Shown piece by piece: positions 37,465 to 46,584 of a stretch of DNA of 64,000 bases; the first letter of the stretch is position 1, and the number at the start of each line of letters is the position of its first letter. The DNA is from Nocardia arthritidis (lineage in GTDB: Bacteria; Actinomycetota; Actinomycetes; Mycobacteriales; Mycobacteriaceae), in NCBI RefSeq assembly GCF_011801145.1, contig NZ_CP046172.1, positions 2,418,001 to 2,482,000 on the forward strand, in the 5' to 3' direction. Position numbers and translations under genes: made by a program. Under the pieces are notes generated by a model. It saw nothing but the letters and a program-made list of their open reading frames with translations, was not told the DNA's origin and searched no databases.

Positions 37465-39033
37465 CTACTGAGGCGGGTTGCCGTGTTTGCGATCGGGCAG
37501 GTCGACCTGTTTGGTGCGCAGCATCGCCAGACCCCTGATCAATGCCGACCTGGTGTCGGCCGGATCGATGACGTCGTCGACGAGCCCGCGCTCGGCCGCG
37601 TAGTAGGGATGCATCAGCTCGTCGGTGTAGTCGCGCACCAGCTGCTCGCGCAGCGCCGCCGGATCGTCCGCCGCCGCGATCCGCTTGCGGAAGATGACGT
37701 TGGCCGCACCCTCCGCGCCCATCACCGCGATCTCGTTGGTCGGCCAGGCCAGCGCCAAATCCGTTCCGACACTGCGCGAATCCATTACGATATAGGCGCC
37801 GCCGTATGCCTTGCGCAGCACCACCGAAATGCGCGGCACGGTGGCATTGCAGTACGCGTACAACAGTTTCGCGCCGTGCCGGATGATGCCGCCGTGCTCC
37901 TGATCGACGCCGGGCAGGAAGCCGGGCACGTCCAGCAGGGTCACCAGCGGGATATTGAACGCGTCGCACATCTGCACGAAGCGGGCCGCCTTCTCGCTGG
38001 CGTGGATATCGAGCACCCCGGCGAGCATCTGCGGCTGATTGGCGACGAATCCGGCCAGCTCGCCGTCGAGCCGGCCAAGGGCGACAACGATATTCGTCGC
38101 CCAGCCAGCGTGTACCTCGAAGTACTCGCCGTAGTCCACCAACTCGGCCAGCACCCGGCGCATATCGTACGGCCGGTTCCCGTCCGGCGGAACGATATCC
38201 GCGAGCGCCGGACAGCGCCGGTCGGCCGGATCGGTGCACAGCATCGTCGGCGGCTGCTCGCCGCTGTTCTGCGGCAGCAGCGAGAGCAGATACCGCACAT
38301 CCTCCAGACAGCTCTGCTCGTCGTCGTAGACGAAATGCGCGACACCGCTCTTGCCGCCGTGCGCATCGGCGCCGCCCAGCTCGTTCTGGCTGATCCGTTC
38401 GCCGGTAACCGCCTGCACCACATCGGGTCCGGTGATGAACATCTGCGCGATATCGCGCACCATGAAGACGAAATCGGTGAGCGCGGGGGAGTAGGCCGCT
38501 CCGCCGGCACACGGTCCGAGCATCACGCTGATCTGCGGGATCACCCCGGAGGCTGCGACATTGCGGCGGAAGATGCCACCGTAGCCCGCGAGCGCGGTGA
38601 CACCCTCCTGAATCCGCGCTCCCGCACCGTCGTTGAGCGATACCAGCGGCGCGCCCGCCTTGAGCGCCAAATCCATGATCTTGTGGATCTTCTCCGCATG
38701 CGCCTCGCCGAGCGCGCCGCCGAATATCCGGAAATCGTGCGCGTAGACGAAAACCGTTCGCCCGTATACGGTTCCCCAACCCGTGACGACGCCGTCGGTG
38801 TACGGGCGGTTGCGTTCCATGCCGAAACCCGTTGCCCGGTGCCGTCGCAGCGGTTCCACCTCGGTGAATGAACCATCGTCGAGCAGCAGCTCGATCCGTT
38901 CCCGTGCGGTCAGCTTGCCCTTGGCGTGCTGGCGCTCGGTGGCCGCCGGATCGGCGCCGGTGCGCACCGTCTCCTTGATGGCGGCCAGTTCGCCGAGCCG
39001 GTCGATCGCGGTGAGCGTTCTTCGCTGTGACAT
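37465..39033 (-). CDS. Acyl-CoA carboxylase carboxyltransferase (beta) subunit
   Basis: A 522-residue PccB/AccD-type carboxyltransferase with two crotonase-like halves. Visible are an oxyanion-hole segment (IPQISVMLGPCAGGAAYSPA) and a second-half counterpart (RKAYGGAYIVMDS). It transfers carboxyl from biotin on an alpha subunit, not found here, to acetyl-, propionyl- or similar acyl-CoA, supplying malonyl-type extenders. The start ATG 39033 follows GGGAGAG; the frame is open further upstream but encodes only remnant sequence. Beside the malonyltransferase it fits extender supply for the type II PKS. Confidence 0.94.
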   Translation of the reverse strand: MSQRRTLTAIDRLGELAAIKETVRTGADPAATERQHAKGKLTARERIELLLDDGSFTEVEPLRRHRATGFGMERNRPYTDGVVTGWGTVYGRTVFVYAHDFRIFGGALGEAHAEKIHKIMDLALKAGAPLVSLNDGAGARIQEGVTALAGYGGIFRRNVAASGVIPQISVMLGPCAGGAAYSPALTDFVFMVRDIAQMFITGPDVVQAVTGERISQNELGGADAHGGKSGVAHFVYDDEQSCLEDVRYLLSLLPQNSGEQPPTMLCTDPADRRCPALADIVPPDGNRPYDMRRVLAELVDYGEYFEVHAGWATNIVVALGRLDGELAGFVANQPQMLAGVLDIHASEKAARFVQMCDAFNIPLVTLLDVPGFLPGVDQEHGGIIRHGAKLLYAYCNATVPRISVVLRKAYGGAYIVMDSRSVGTDLALAWPTNEIAVMGAEGAANVIFRKRIAAADDPAALREQLVRDYTDELMHPYYAAERGLVDDVIDPADTRSALIRGLAMLRTKQVDLPDRKHGNPPQ

Positions 39034-39044
39034 GTCAACTCTCC

Positions 39045-39183
39045 CTAGCCGATCCGCGCCAACTGCCGACCGGCCAGGCACTCCTCGGCGAAACCGAGGG
39101 CGCGCACCGCGGCCACATGCGGCAGCCGCTCCAGCCACGCTGTTGAGGTTGGTGTCGATCACGTTGTGCCAGAGCCGTTCGCG
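39045..39183 (-). pseudogene. Remnants of a ketoreductase (SDR) and of an unidentified 3' gene end
   Basis: The minus strand reads ERLWHNVIDTNLNSV, the conserved helix region of type II PKS ketoreductases of the SDR family, which then breaks. In another frame comes AWLERLPHVAAVRALGFAEE and CLAGRQLARIG with TAG at 39045, the C-terminus of a protein I cannot name. Neither piece has a start. Together they look like the scar of a deletion between the malonyltransferase and carboxylase genes. Confidence 0.55.
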
Positions 39184-39192
39184 GCATCGGTT

Positions 39193-40182
39193 TCAAACTG
39201 GTTCAGTCGTAAGCAGGCCCTGGTTCGCCAGCTGGGCCCGCACCGCCCGCACGGCGGACCGATCCGCCTCCGGACGGCCCTGGCGCGGCGGCAACACGGG
39301 GAACACCGTCGTTCGACCGGCACGTACCGATGGATGGGTGCGCACTGCGGTAGACAGACCCTGCGACGGGCCTGCCTCGATGAGTAGATGGTCCCCGGAG
39401 GCCAGCAGGGTCTGCAGCGTCGGCCAGAAGAGCACGGGCTCGGCGGGCTGAATCGCCCAGTAGTCGGGATTCCTGGCTTCTTCGGCGCTGAGAAAGTGAC
39501 CGGTGTAGGCCGAGAGCACCGGGATCTTCGGTGGTTGCAGCCGAATCGACGCGAACAGGAGTGCGGTTTCCTCGGCCAGGCCGGCGATCGCCGAGCTGTG
39601 GAATGGGGTCTGCGCCGCGATCGGCCGACAGACGTAACCGTCGGCGCACAGTTGCTTCTGTACAGCGGCCAAGGCCTGCTCCGGTCCGGCGAGGACGGTC
39701 TGGCGGCGAGCGTTGTGCGCGCCGACCTGGATGTGGTCGTCGAGGTAACAGGCCAGTTCGCTCGGGGTGGCCGCGACGGCGAGCATGCCGCCCGCCGGGC
39801 CATCGGCCAGTCGTTTCGTGCGTTCCACCAGCAACGCGCAGATTTCCGCCGGATCGAATACGCCGGCGATGGTCGCCGCGACCACCTCGCCGACGCTGTG
39901 CCCGAGCAGCACCGCCGGCCGCACGCCCCAGCTCAGCACCATGCGCCCGAGTGCGTAATCGACCGCGAACAACAGGCCCTGCGCGGGAACCGTCGCATCG
40001 ATGGACACCGCCGGATCCGGGTTGAGCCAGAGGGCCCGCAGCATCGCACCCTGGTCACCGTAGGCCGCCAGGGTCTCGTCCAGCACCTCGGTGAAGACCG
40101 GTTCGTGCCGGTACAAACCGGCGGCCATTCGGCGGTGCTGGGCGCCCTGACCCGGGAACATCAGGGTCACCCGAGGTGTCAT
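39193..40182 (-). CDS. Malonyl-CoA:ACP acyltransferase
   Basis: A 329-residue acyltransferase: N-terminal MTPRVTLMFPGQGAQ, active-site GHSVGE with the nucleophilic Ser, and the downstream PFHS His motif (AQTPFHSSAI). It loads malonyl from CoA onto the ACP of the type II PKS. The start was set at ATG 40182; a GTG two codons upstream (40188) has better spacing to GGGGG and is an alternative. Dedicated malonyltransferases are optional in type II clusters. It begins a minus-strand unit that runs on to the carboxylase genes. Confidence 0.94.
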   Translation of the reverse strand: MTPRVTLMFPGQGAQHRRMAAGLYRHEPVFTEVLDETLAAYGDQGAMLRALWLNPDPAVSIDATVPAQGLLFAVDYALGRMVLSWGVRPAVLLGHSVGEVVAATIAGVFDPAEICALLVERTKRLADGPAGGMLAVAATPSELACYLDDHIQVGAHNARRQTVLAGPEQALAAVQKQLCADGYVCRPIAAQTPFHSSAIAGLAEETALLFASIRLQPPKIPVLSAYTGHFLSAEEARNPDYWAIQPAEPVLFWPTLQTLLASGDHLLIEAGPSQGLSTAVRTHPSVRAGRTTVFPVLPPRQGRPEADRSAVRAVRAQLANQGLLTTEPV

Positions 40183-40357
40183 GGCCACGATGGCCCCCTT
40201 TCTCGGGCCATCCGGCCCGCTGTTCGGCAGCCGAATCGTCGCCATCCCGATTCGAGGCGCGGTGGACGGCCTCTGGACTCCAATGCGACTCCGCCCGTCG
40301 TCAAAACCGGCTCATGACACTTCGAGCCGGCGCAGAACCGATGCGATGGGAGTCCAG

Positions 40358-41392
40358 ATGAGATACGACGATCTATACCTCGCGTCGGTGGCCAGTTGGC
40401 TGCCACCGACGATGAGCGCGGCCGAGGCGATCCGGCTCGATCACTGCGAGCATCGAACACCCGAGGCGACCGGGGTCATCGCGGTAACGGTGGCGTCCGA
40501 GGCGGATTCGCCACCCGAGATGGCCGCCCGAGCCGCGCGGACCGCATTGGCCCGGGCTCGGTGCAAGCCGATCGACATCGACCTCGTATTGCACGCGAAT
40601 GCCAATTTCCAGGGCCACGCCATGTGGTCGGCGGCGGCCTACGTGCAACGGTCGGCGGTCGGCAATCGGTGTCCGGCGATGGAGGTCCGGCAGAGTTCGA
40701 ACGGCGGGATGGCGGCGCTGGCGCTGGCCGCGGCGTGGCTCGGCGCCGACCCGGACCGTTCGGCGGCGTTGGTGACCGGAGGGGACCGGTGGGACATGCC
40801 CGCGGTCGACCGCTGGCGCAGCGATCCGGGGACGGTATACGGCGACGGCGCCGCCGCCTTGGTGCTCTCCCGACGCGGCGGCTTCGCGCGCCTGCGCAGT
40901 CTGGCGCTGTCGTCCGATTCCGACCTGGAGGGCATGCATCGCGAAGGCAGCGCTTGGGGACCGGCATCGATGGACTACCGGCAGCCGACCGATTTGGGCG
41001 CGCACAAACGGTCCTTCTTCGCCGAGGTAGGTCTCGAGTACAGCGCCGACCGCGCCGACGACGGCAGGCAGGAAGCGCTGAAAACGGCGCTGGCCGAGGG
41101 CGAAACCGAACTCGGCGAAATCGACTGGTTCGTGCTACCGCATTTCGGGCGGAGGCGTCTGATGTCGAGCTATCTGCGACCGCTCGGCATCGATATCGAG
41201 CGGACGAACTGGCGCAGCGGCCGGGCGATCGGGCACCTCGGCGCGTGCGATCAGTTCGTCGGTCTGGAACATTTCGCGCAGACCGGCCGATTGCGGGCCG
41301 GTACGCGTGGGCTGGTTATGGGTGTCGGCAGCGGTTTCAGCTGGTCTTCTGCGGTGATCGAAATCCTGGAAGAGCCGCGCTGGCCGCGGTGA
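40358..41392 (+). CDS. KAS III-like acyltransferase with Ser at the active-site Cys position
   Basis: A 344-residue thiolase-fold protein related to FabH/KAS III. The active-site segment reads EVRQSSNGGMAAL, so Ser114 stands where KAS III has Cys. His appears in WFVLPHFG, and the usual Asn motif is replaced by GHLGACDQ, giving an Asp as in CerJ-type acyltransferases. Such proteins (DpsC and CerJ are characterised relatives) select a starter acyl unit or transfer an acyl group onto sugars instead of doing classical decarboxylative priming. With the acyl-CoA ligase nearby, a starter or acyl-transfer role is likely. Its 3' end overlaps the convergent SnoaL-like gene by 56 bp. Confidence 0.88.
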   Translation: MRYDDLYLASVASWLPPTMSAAEAIRLDHCEHRTPEATGVIAVTVASEADSPPEMAARAARTALARARCKPIDIDLVLHANANFQGHAMWSAAAYVQRSAVGNRCPAMEVRQSSNGGMAALALAAAWLGADPDRSAALVTGGDRWDMPAVDRWRSDPGTVYGDGAAALVLSRRGGFARLRSLALSSDSDLEGMHREGSAWGPASMDYRQPTDLGAHKRSFFAEVGLEYSADRADDGRQEALKTALAEGETELGEIDWFVLPHFGRRRLMSSYLRPLGIDIERTNWRSGRAIGHLGACDQFVGLEHFAQTGRLRAGTRGLVMGVGSGFSWSSAVIEILEEPRWPR

Positions 41393-41840
41393 AGGCGGCA
41401 GGCGCCGCCAGATCGTCCCGGGTAACCGAGCGGTGTAGCACCCGAAACGCACCCGCCTCGCGCACCAGGCGGTCGGTGCAGACGCAGACCCGGTGGAGGC
41501 GGGAATCTCCGCCCAGTTTCGTGGCAAGCACCAGCGCGTAGCAGGTGACCCGCACCGAACCGTCCTGGTCCTGGTCCACGCTGATCATCCCGTGCCAGTG
41601 GCGGTGTACCTCGCCCGCCGCCGCGAGTTCGGCGATCGTTCGGCGCAGGCCTTCGGCCAGCGCGACCCTGCCGCGCACCGGCTGCGGCAGGGTCGGCGGT
41701 GCGAAGACGCCGTCTTCGGTGAATGTGGCCGCCCATTCCTCGGCCGCGCCGGAATCGAGCAGTTGGAAGTGCTGTGCGTAGAACTGCTGGACTTCGGCGT
41801 ACAGCCGTTCGAACGCGATGCCGTTCACGTCGGTGGACAC
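41337..41840 (-). CDS. SnoaL-like (NTF2-fold) protein
   Basis: A 167-residue protein with the NTF2-like pattern (an N-terminal helix AEVQQFYAQHFQLLDSGAAE, then TFTEDGVF and curved strands ending RVCVCTDRLVREAGAFRVLH). Relatives in aromatic polyketide loci act as cyclases, hydroxylases or accessory proteins. GTG 41840 is a tentative start; GTGs at 41849 and 41828 are possible and no ribosome binding site decides. It converges on and overlaps the KAS III-like gene. Confidence 0.75.
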   Translation of the reverse strand: MSTDVNGIAFERLYAEVQQFYAQHFQLLDSGAAEEWAATFTEDGVFAPPTLPQPVRGRVALAEGLRRTIAELAAAGEVHRHWHGMISVDQDQDGSVRVTCYALVLATKLGGDSRLHRVCVCTDRLVREAGAFRVLHRSVTRDDLAAPAAFTAASAALPGFRSPQKTS

Positions 41841-42051
41841 AGGATTCACCAATCTGCCGTTGGGTTTTCGCGGACGGGTGTGCGCGATGGTCGCCGACGA
41901 CCGTGCCCGATGTCCTTCGCACGGTGGTCGAGTTCGGCCGGAAGAACCTGTGCGGTGGTCGTTTTCGACGGCCGTCGACCGCGGCTCCACCGGGCTTCGA
42001 AACAGCATCGGGACCTTGGAGCGGAGCTCGCCGCCCAACGACCGGAGGAAT

Positions 42052-43005
42052 ATGGTGTCCGATTCCGTAACGCAAGTCGTCGAAGAGGCCATGACGGCCC
42101 ATGCCCCGGCGGAAGTTCTCTACGACTTGGTCCTTGATGTCGCCGCGTGGCCGCAATACCACCGTCCCGCGATACACGCCGAGGTCTCGGACCGCACCGA
42201 CCGCGGTGACTTGGTGAACCAGTGGTCCATGGCCGGCGAACACGCCGTGCGCAACTGGCAGGTACGCCGCACCTTCGACCGGGCCGGCCTGCGAATCGAA
42301 TTCGCGCACGAATCGTCCGCCTCGCCGATGTCCGGTGCACGCGGCGGATGGCGGTTCGAGCCGCTCGGGCCGGACTCGACGCGAGTGGTCATGTGGCACG
42401 AATTCGAGACGCCGGGGGCGTCGGCCGACACCGTCACTCGGCTGACCGCTACCACGCGCACGAACACCCTCGCTTACCTCGACACGCTGAAGGACACCGC
42501 GGAACGCGGGGCCGAGCTGGCGGAGCTGGTGGTGTCCTTCGAGGATCCGCTTTTCGTCGCGGGATCGGTCGAACACGCCTACGACTACCTCTACCGGGCG
42601 GACAAGTGGCCGGAACGTATTCCGCACGTCCGCAGCCTCGTGCTGACGGAGGAGATTCGGAATATCCAGTTCTTCGATATGGAGACCGTCGGACCCGACG
42701 GGAACACCCACACGACCCGCTCCGTCCGCATCTGCCTGCCGCCGAACAAGATCGTCTACAAGCAGCTGGCGGTTCCGCCGCTGCTGAGCGCGCACACCGG
42801 CCACTGGAAGTTCACCGGGACACCGGAAGGGATCATCGTCTCCGCCCGGCATACCGCGACGATCGAACCGAAGGCGCTGCACCTGCTCGGCCCCGGCACG
42901 ACCGTGCGGGACGCCCGGCGGTTCCTGCGACGGGTGCTGGCGGCCAACAGCATGACAAATCTCCGGCTGGCCAAGGAGTTCGCCGAGGAGTTCGCCGATG
43001 CCTGA
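42052..43005 (+). CDS. Type II polyketide aromatase/cyclase, di-domain (first copy)
   Basis: A 317-residue protein of two SRPBCC (START-like) domains, about residues 5-150 and 165-300; each begins with a PAEVLYDLVLDVAAWP-like helix-strand element. Di-domain enzymes of this kind close and aromatise the first ring of the poly-beta-keto chain on the ACP. GGAGG lies 3 nt before ATG 42052; GTG 42055 would have better spacing. It starts a nine-gene plus-strand run to 51324; its last codons overlap the ligase gene by 8 bp. Confidence 0.92.
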   Translation: MVSDSVTQVVEEAMTAHAPAEVLYDLVLDVAAWPQYHRPAIHAEVSDRTDRGDLVNQWSMAGEHAVRNWQVRRTFDRAGLRIEFAHESSASPMSGARGGWRFEPLGPDSTRVVMWHEFETPGASADTVTRLTATTRTNTLAYLDTLKDTAERGAELAELVVSFEDPLFVAGSVEHAYDYLYRADKWPERIPHVRSLVLTEEIRNIQFFDMETVGPDGNTHTTRSVRICLPPNKIVYKQLAVPPLLSAHTGHWKFTGTPEGIIVSARHTATIEPKALHLLGPGTTVRDARRFLRRVLAANSMTNLRLAKEFAEEFADA

Positions 43006-44557
43006 GCCGGCGTTCGAGCCGATATCCCATTCCTATCCCGAGGAACCGATCGATGGCCTGCTGCGCAGGTCCGCCCAGCGCAGCCCACATCGGACCGCGA
43101 TACGGACCGAGCGCGGTGAGATCACCTTCGCCGAACTGGACGCGCAGGCGAGCCGGCTCGCCTGCGCGCTCACCGAACTGCTGGACGAGCCCGGTTCGGC
43201 GGTGGGGGTTCCCGTTGTCCTCGATCCGAGCTTCGCCATCGTGTTCAACGCGGTTTCGCGCAGCAACAACGTGATCGTCACGATCAACCCGTTACTCCGC
43301 GAGTCCGCGCTGGAGCATATGTTCGTCACGGCCGGGGTCAGTGCGGCCTTCGTGACGACGGCCCTTTACCAGCGCATCGAACCGATGCGTCACCGGCTGC
43401 CGCGACTGCGGGCACTGATCGTCCTGGACGGTCCGGCGCCCGATGGCACATCGGCGCTCGCGGACCTGTTGGACGGGCAGGCCCGTGTCGTCCCGCCGCT
43501 GCCGCAGGCGACAACGTCGGTGGCGTGCATCCAATTCACCAGCGGCACAACGGGTATGCCGAAGGCGGTATTGCTGTCGCACCGGAATCTGGTCGTGAAC
43601 GCGGTTCAGGTGGCCGAGGCGCACGAGTTGACCGGCGACTCCGTGACATTCAACCATCTGCCCGCCTACCACCTGATGCACCTGAACTCCGCGATCTACG
43701 CGGGCGCCTGCCAGGTCCTGTGCCGCGATCCCGATCCCGTCGCATCGATCGACGCGGCCGTGGCCAACCGGGCCGGGAACTACTACGGTCTGCCGGTGCG
43801 GCTTGCCCGCCTCGCGGCGGATCCGCGTCTGTCAGGCCTGCACGCGGGTTCGCTGCGCGGTATCCATTCCGGTGGTTCGGCGCTGTCGGTCGACGTGGCC
43901 TCGGTGCTGTCCGCACAGTTCGGCATCCCGGTGATCCAGGGATACGGGCTGGCCGAGGCCGCTCCGCTGACCCACTGCGACCGTCTCGACGCACCGACAC
44001 CGGGCTCGGTCGGGCCCCCGGTCCGCGATACCGAATGCCGGATCGTCCATATCGAAACCCGGGATCCGCTTCCCGCGGGCGCCAAAGGTGAGGTCCAGGT
44101 CCGCGGTCCGCAGGTGATGCTCGGCTACCTTCAGCCGGACGAGCCGTCGCCGATCGACGCGGACGGTTGGCTGTCCACCGGCGATGTCGGCTATCAGGAC
44201 GCCAACGGCAGGCTCTTTCTCGTCGACCGGATCAAAGACGTCTTCAAATGCGACAACGAACTGGTTTCGCCCGCGGAGATAGAGCGGGTGCTCGCGGCGC
44301 ATCCGGCGGTCCGCGACTGCGTTGTCGTCGACTACCCGCACCGGTTCAGCGGGGCGGTCGCCTATGCGTTCGTGGTCCCACACGACCCCGCCGCGGCGGA
44401 CTTGGCCGAGATCACCAACTTCGTCAACGCCAAAGTGCCCTACTACCAATGCATTCATCACATGGAACTGGCTGAAGTGATCCCGCGCTCGCCGATCGGC
44501 AAGATCCAGCGCCGGGTGCTCCGGGACCGCTTACTCGCCCGAGGCCGGACCGAATAG
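42998..44557 (+). CDS. Acyl-CoA synthetase / AMP-dependent ligase
   Basis: A 519-residue ANL-family enzyme. The P-loop-like FTSGTTGMPKAVLLSH, QGYGLAEAAPL (A5 region), GWLSTGDVGY and the C-terminal PIGKIQRR Lys motif are present. It activates a carboxylic acid as an adenylate and then a thioester. Next to a KAS III-like protein it may supply an alternative starter unit; it could also act on an aryl or polyketide acid. The start overlaps the aromatase gene (coupled translation). Confidence 0.9.
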   Translation: MPEPAFEPISHSYPEEPIDGLLRRSAQRSPHRTAIRTERGEITFAELDAQASRLACALTELLDEPGSAVGVPVVLDPSFAIVFNAVSRSNNVIVTINPLLRESALEHMFVTAGVSAAFVTTALYQRIEPMRHRLPRLRALIVLDGPAPDGTSALADLLDGQARVVPPLPQATTSVACIQFTSGTTGMPKAVLLSHRNLVVNAVQVAEAHELTGDSVTFNHLPAYHLMHLNSAIYAGACQVLCRDPDPVASIDAAVANRAGNYYGLPVRLARLAADPRLSGLHAGSLRGIHSGGSALSVDVASVLSAQFGIPVIQGYGLAEAAPLTHCDRLDAPTPGSVGPPVRDTECRIVHIETRDPLPAGAKGEVQVRGPQVMLGYLQPDEPSPIDADGWLSTGDVGYQDANGRLFLVDRIKDVFKCDNELVSPAEIERVLAAHPAVRDCVVVDYPHRFSGAVAYAFVVPHDPAAADLAEITNFVNAKVPYYQCIHHMELAEVIPRSPIGKIQRRVLRDRLLARGRTE

Positions 44558-44583
44558 TTGTTCCACTCGAGAAGGAGATCATC

Positions 44584-44883
44584 ATGGTGACCCTCGTCAA
44601 CACGCTGACGGTGACCGGCGACCCCGCGGAATTCGAGGCGGTCACGGAGAACCTGACGGCCTATATGCGCCAGCAACCCGGGTACCTGCGCTACCAGCTG
44701 CTGCGTTCGATCCGCCGGGCGAACGTCTACGTGGAGATCGCCCACTGGACCGATGCCGACTCCCATCGCCAGGCCGTCCAGAGCGCGGGCTTCCGCAGCC
44801 GCGTCGAGCCGCTGGGTGCGATCGCGACGGTGGATCCCGATATGTACGAGCTCGTGCGGGAGGGCGAAGCCGGCCAGGACTGA
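44584..44883 (+). CDS. Antibiotic biosynthesis monooxygenase (ABM) family protein
   Basis: A 99-residue ferredoxin-like protein of the ABM family. The pattern FEAVTENLTAYMRQQPGYLRYQLLRS...VEIAHWTDADSHRQAVQ is typical. Members oxidise anthrone-type aromatic polyketides to quinones without metal or cofactor, and some serve as cyclases. GAGAAGGAG precedes the ATG. Quinone formation in the polyketide is the likely role. Confidence 0.9.
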   Translation: MVTLVNTLTVTGDPAEFEAVTENLTAYMRQQPGYLRYQLLRSIRRANVYVEIAHWTDADSHRQAVQSAGFRSRVEPLGAIATVDPDMYELVREGEAGQD

Positions 44884-44922
44884 TCCGCCGACGTGGCCGT
44901 GCGATTGCATCGGAGACAACAT

Positions 44923-46563
44923 ATGAGCATCACTTCCGGCGAACGGCCGGGTCCGCCGCGGATACTCGTTGTCGGTGCGGGGCCGGTCGGTCTCACACTG
45001 ACGCACGAACTCGTACGCCACGGGCTGGACGTGCGGCTGATCGACGCCGCCTCCGGTCCCGCGACGACCAGCCGCGCGATCGCCACTCATCCCAGAAGTC
45101 TGGAGACCTACGACCAGATGGGCGTGGTGGACGCAATGCTGGCCCGCGGCCAGAAGATTCAGGCCTTCACGCTATTTCGCAAGGGTAAGCGGCTGGCCCG
45201 CCTCGGCGCCGACTACTCCACCATGCCGACTCGTTTCCCTTTCACCCTCGCCATCGACCAGGTCTCCGTCGAGACGGTGCTGCGCGAGGCGCTCCACTCC
45301 CGCGGCGTCACGGTCGAATGGGGTGTCCGGCTACAGGATTTCGAGCAGGACGACGCCGTCGTCCGAGCCGTGCTGGTGCACGCCGACGGTTCCGAGGAGC
45401 GGTTCACCACGCCGTGGCTGGTCGGATGCGACGGTGGCCACAGCAGGGTGCGCAAGCTCCTCGGTTTGCCGCTGATCGGTGAGAGCAGCGAGACCTGGCT
45501 GATCGCCGACGCGCAGGTGCGCACCGAGCTGCCGCGCGACAGCATCTATTGGATCGACACCGGCGAGCAGACCTTGATGATGGCGCCGATGCGCGAGCCC
45601 GGTCGGTGGCGGATGCTGGACACCGCCGAAGTGGGCGATGGCACCGATCCGGATGTGGTCGCCGCACGATTCAGCCGCAAGTTCAGCGCCGGGATCGGCC
45701 GCACCACTGTGGTGGAAACACCCACGTGGACATCGGTATTCACGTTCCAGCAGCGCATGATCGAACAGATGCGGCGGGGGCGCTGCTTCGTCGCGGGCGA
45801 TGCCGCGCACGTGCACAGCCCGGCGTCTGGTCAGGGGTTGAACACCGGGGTCCAGGAGGCGGTCAACCTCGCATGGAAGATCGCCATGGTCGAGCAGGGA
45901 TACTCCGGGGAGCGGCTGCTCGACAGCTACAGCGTGGAGCGGGTCCCCGTCGGCCGTGCGCTCCTGCATTCGACGAAACGCGCCACATTCCTGGTGCAGT
46001 TGAAGAACAGGCTCGCGAGCTCCGCGCTGCCGGTGGTGTTCGGCGTGGTGCGCACGGTGCGCCCGATTCGGCTCCGCCTGCAGCGGAGCATTCTCGGCGG
46101 CGTCTCCGGGCTCCGGTTGACCTACGCTGACAGCCCGTTGACGGTCCCCGCGCGGCGAAGCGGCGTGCGGCCCGCCCCCGGGGAGCGGCTCAGCCAGGTC
46201 GCGGCCGCAAACCCGGAGGACGCAGGCATCCGGGCGCTTGTCGAGGAGCTGCGCAGGGCCGGTTGGTCCCTGTTGGTCGCGGCGGGTTCGCCCGCCGTGA
46301 CGGACCTGGTTTCCGAGGTCGAGGCACAGCACAAAGACTGGTTGTCGGTTCGCACGATCATCACGGACGACGCATCCGCGGCGGTGAATCCGATGGTCGA
46401 TCCGTATCGACGGCTTCGTCGCGCGCTGCGGGCGCCCGATGGCGGCTGGCTGCTCGTCCGCCCCGACGGATACCTGTCCGCGCGCGGCGATGCGCTCGAC
46501 CGCACGGTGCTGGCCGAAGCCTTTGCCCCCTTGCACCTTTCCCGGCCGGGCGCCGGGCGTTGA
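44923..46563 (+). CDS. FAD-dependent aromatic polyketide hydroxylase (PHBH-fold class A)
   Basis: A 546-residue flavoprotein. The dinucleotide fold is VGAGPVGLTL, the DG motif is VGCDGGHSRVR, and the GD motif is FVAGDAAHVHSPASGQGLNTG. A thioredoxin-like C-terminal domain (from about 420) is typical of PgaE/RdmE-type hydroxylases. It uses NAD(P)H and O2 to hydroxylate the aromatic polyketide. ATG 44923 was chosen over a GTG 30 nt upstream because it starts just before the Rossmann fold. Confidence 0.94.
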   Translation: MSITSGERPGPPRILVVGAGPVGLTLTHELVRHGLDVRLIDAASGPATTSRAIATHPRSLETYDQMGVVDAMLARGQKIQAFTLFRKGKRLARLGADYSTMPTRFPFTLAIDQVSVETVLREALHSRGVTVEWGVRLQDFEQDDAVVRAVLVHADGSEERFTTPWLVGCDGGHSRVRKLLGLPLIGESSETWLIADAQVRTELPRDSIYWIDTGEQTLMMAPMREPGRWRMLDTAEVGDGTDPDVVAARFSRKFSAGIGRTTVVETPTWTSVFTFQQRMIEQMRRGRCFVAGDAAHVHSPASGQGLNTGVQEAVNLAWKIAMVEQGYSGERLLDSYSVERVPVGRALLHSTKRATFLVQLKNRLASSALPVVFGVVRTVRPIRLRLQRSILGGVSGLRLTYADSPLTVPARRSGVRPAPGERLSQVAAANPEDAGIRALVEELRRAGWSLLVAAGSPAVTDLVSEVEAQHKDWLSVRTIITDDASAAVNPMVDPYRRLRRALRAPDGGWLLVRPDGYLSARGDALDRTVLAEAFAPLHLSRPGAGR

Positions 46564-46584
46564 CGGCGGAATTCGAGAGTCACC

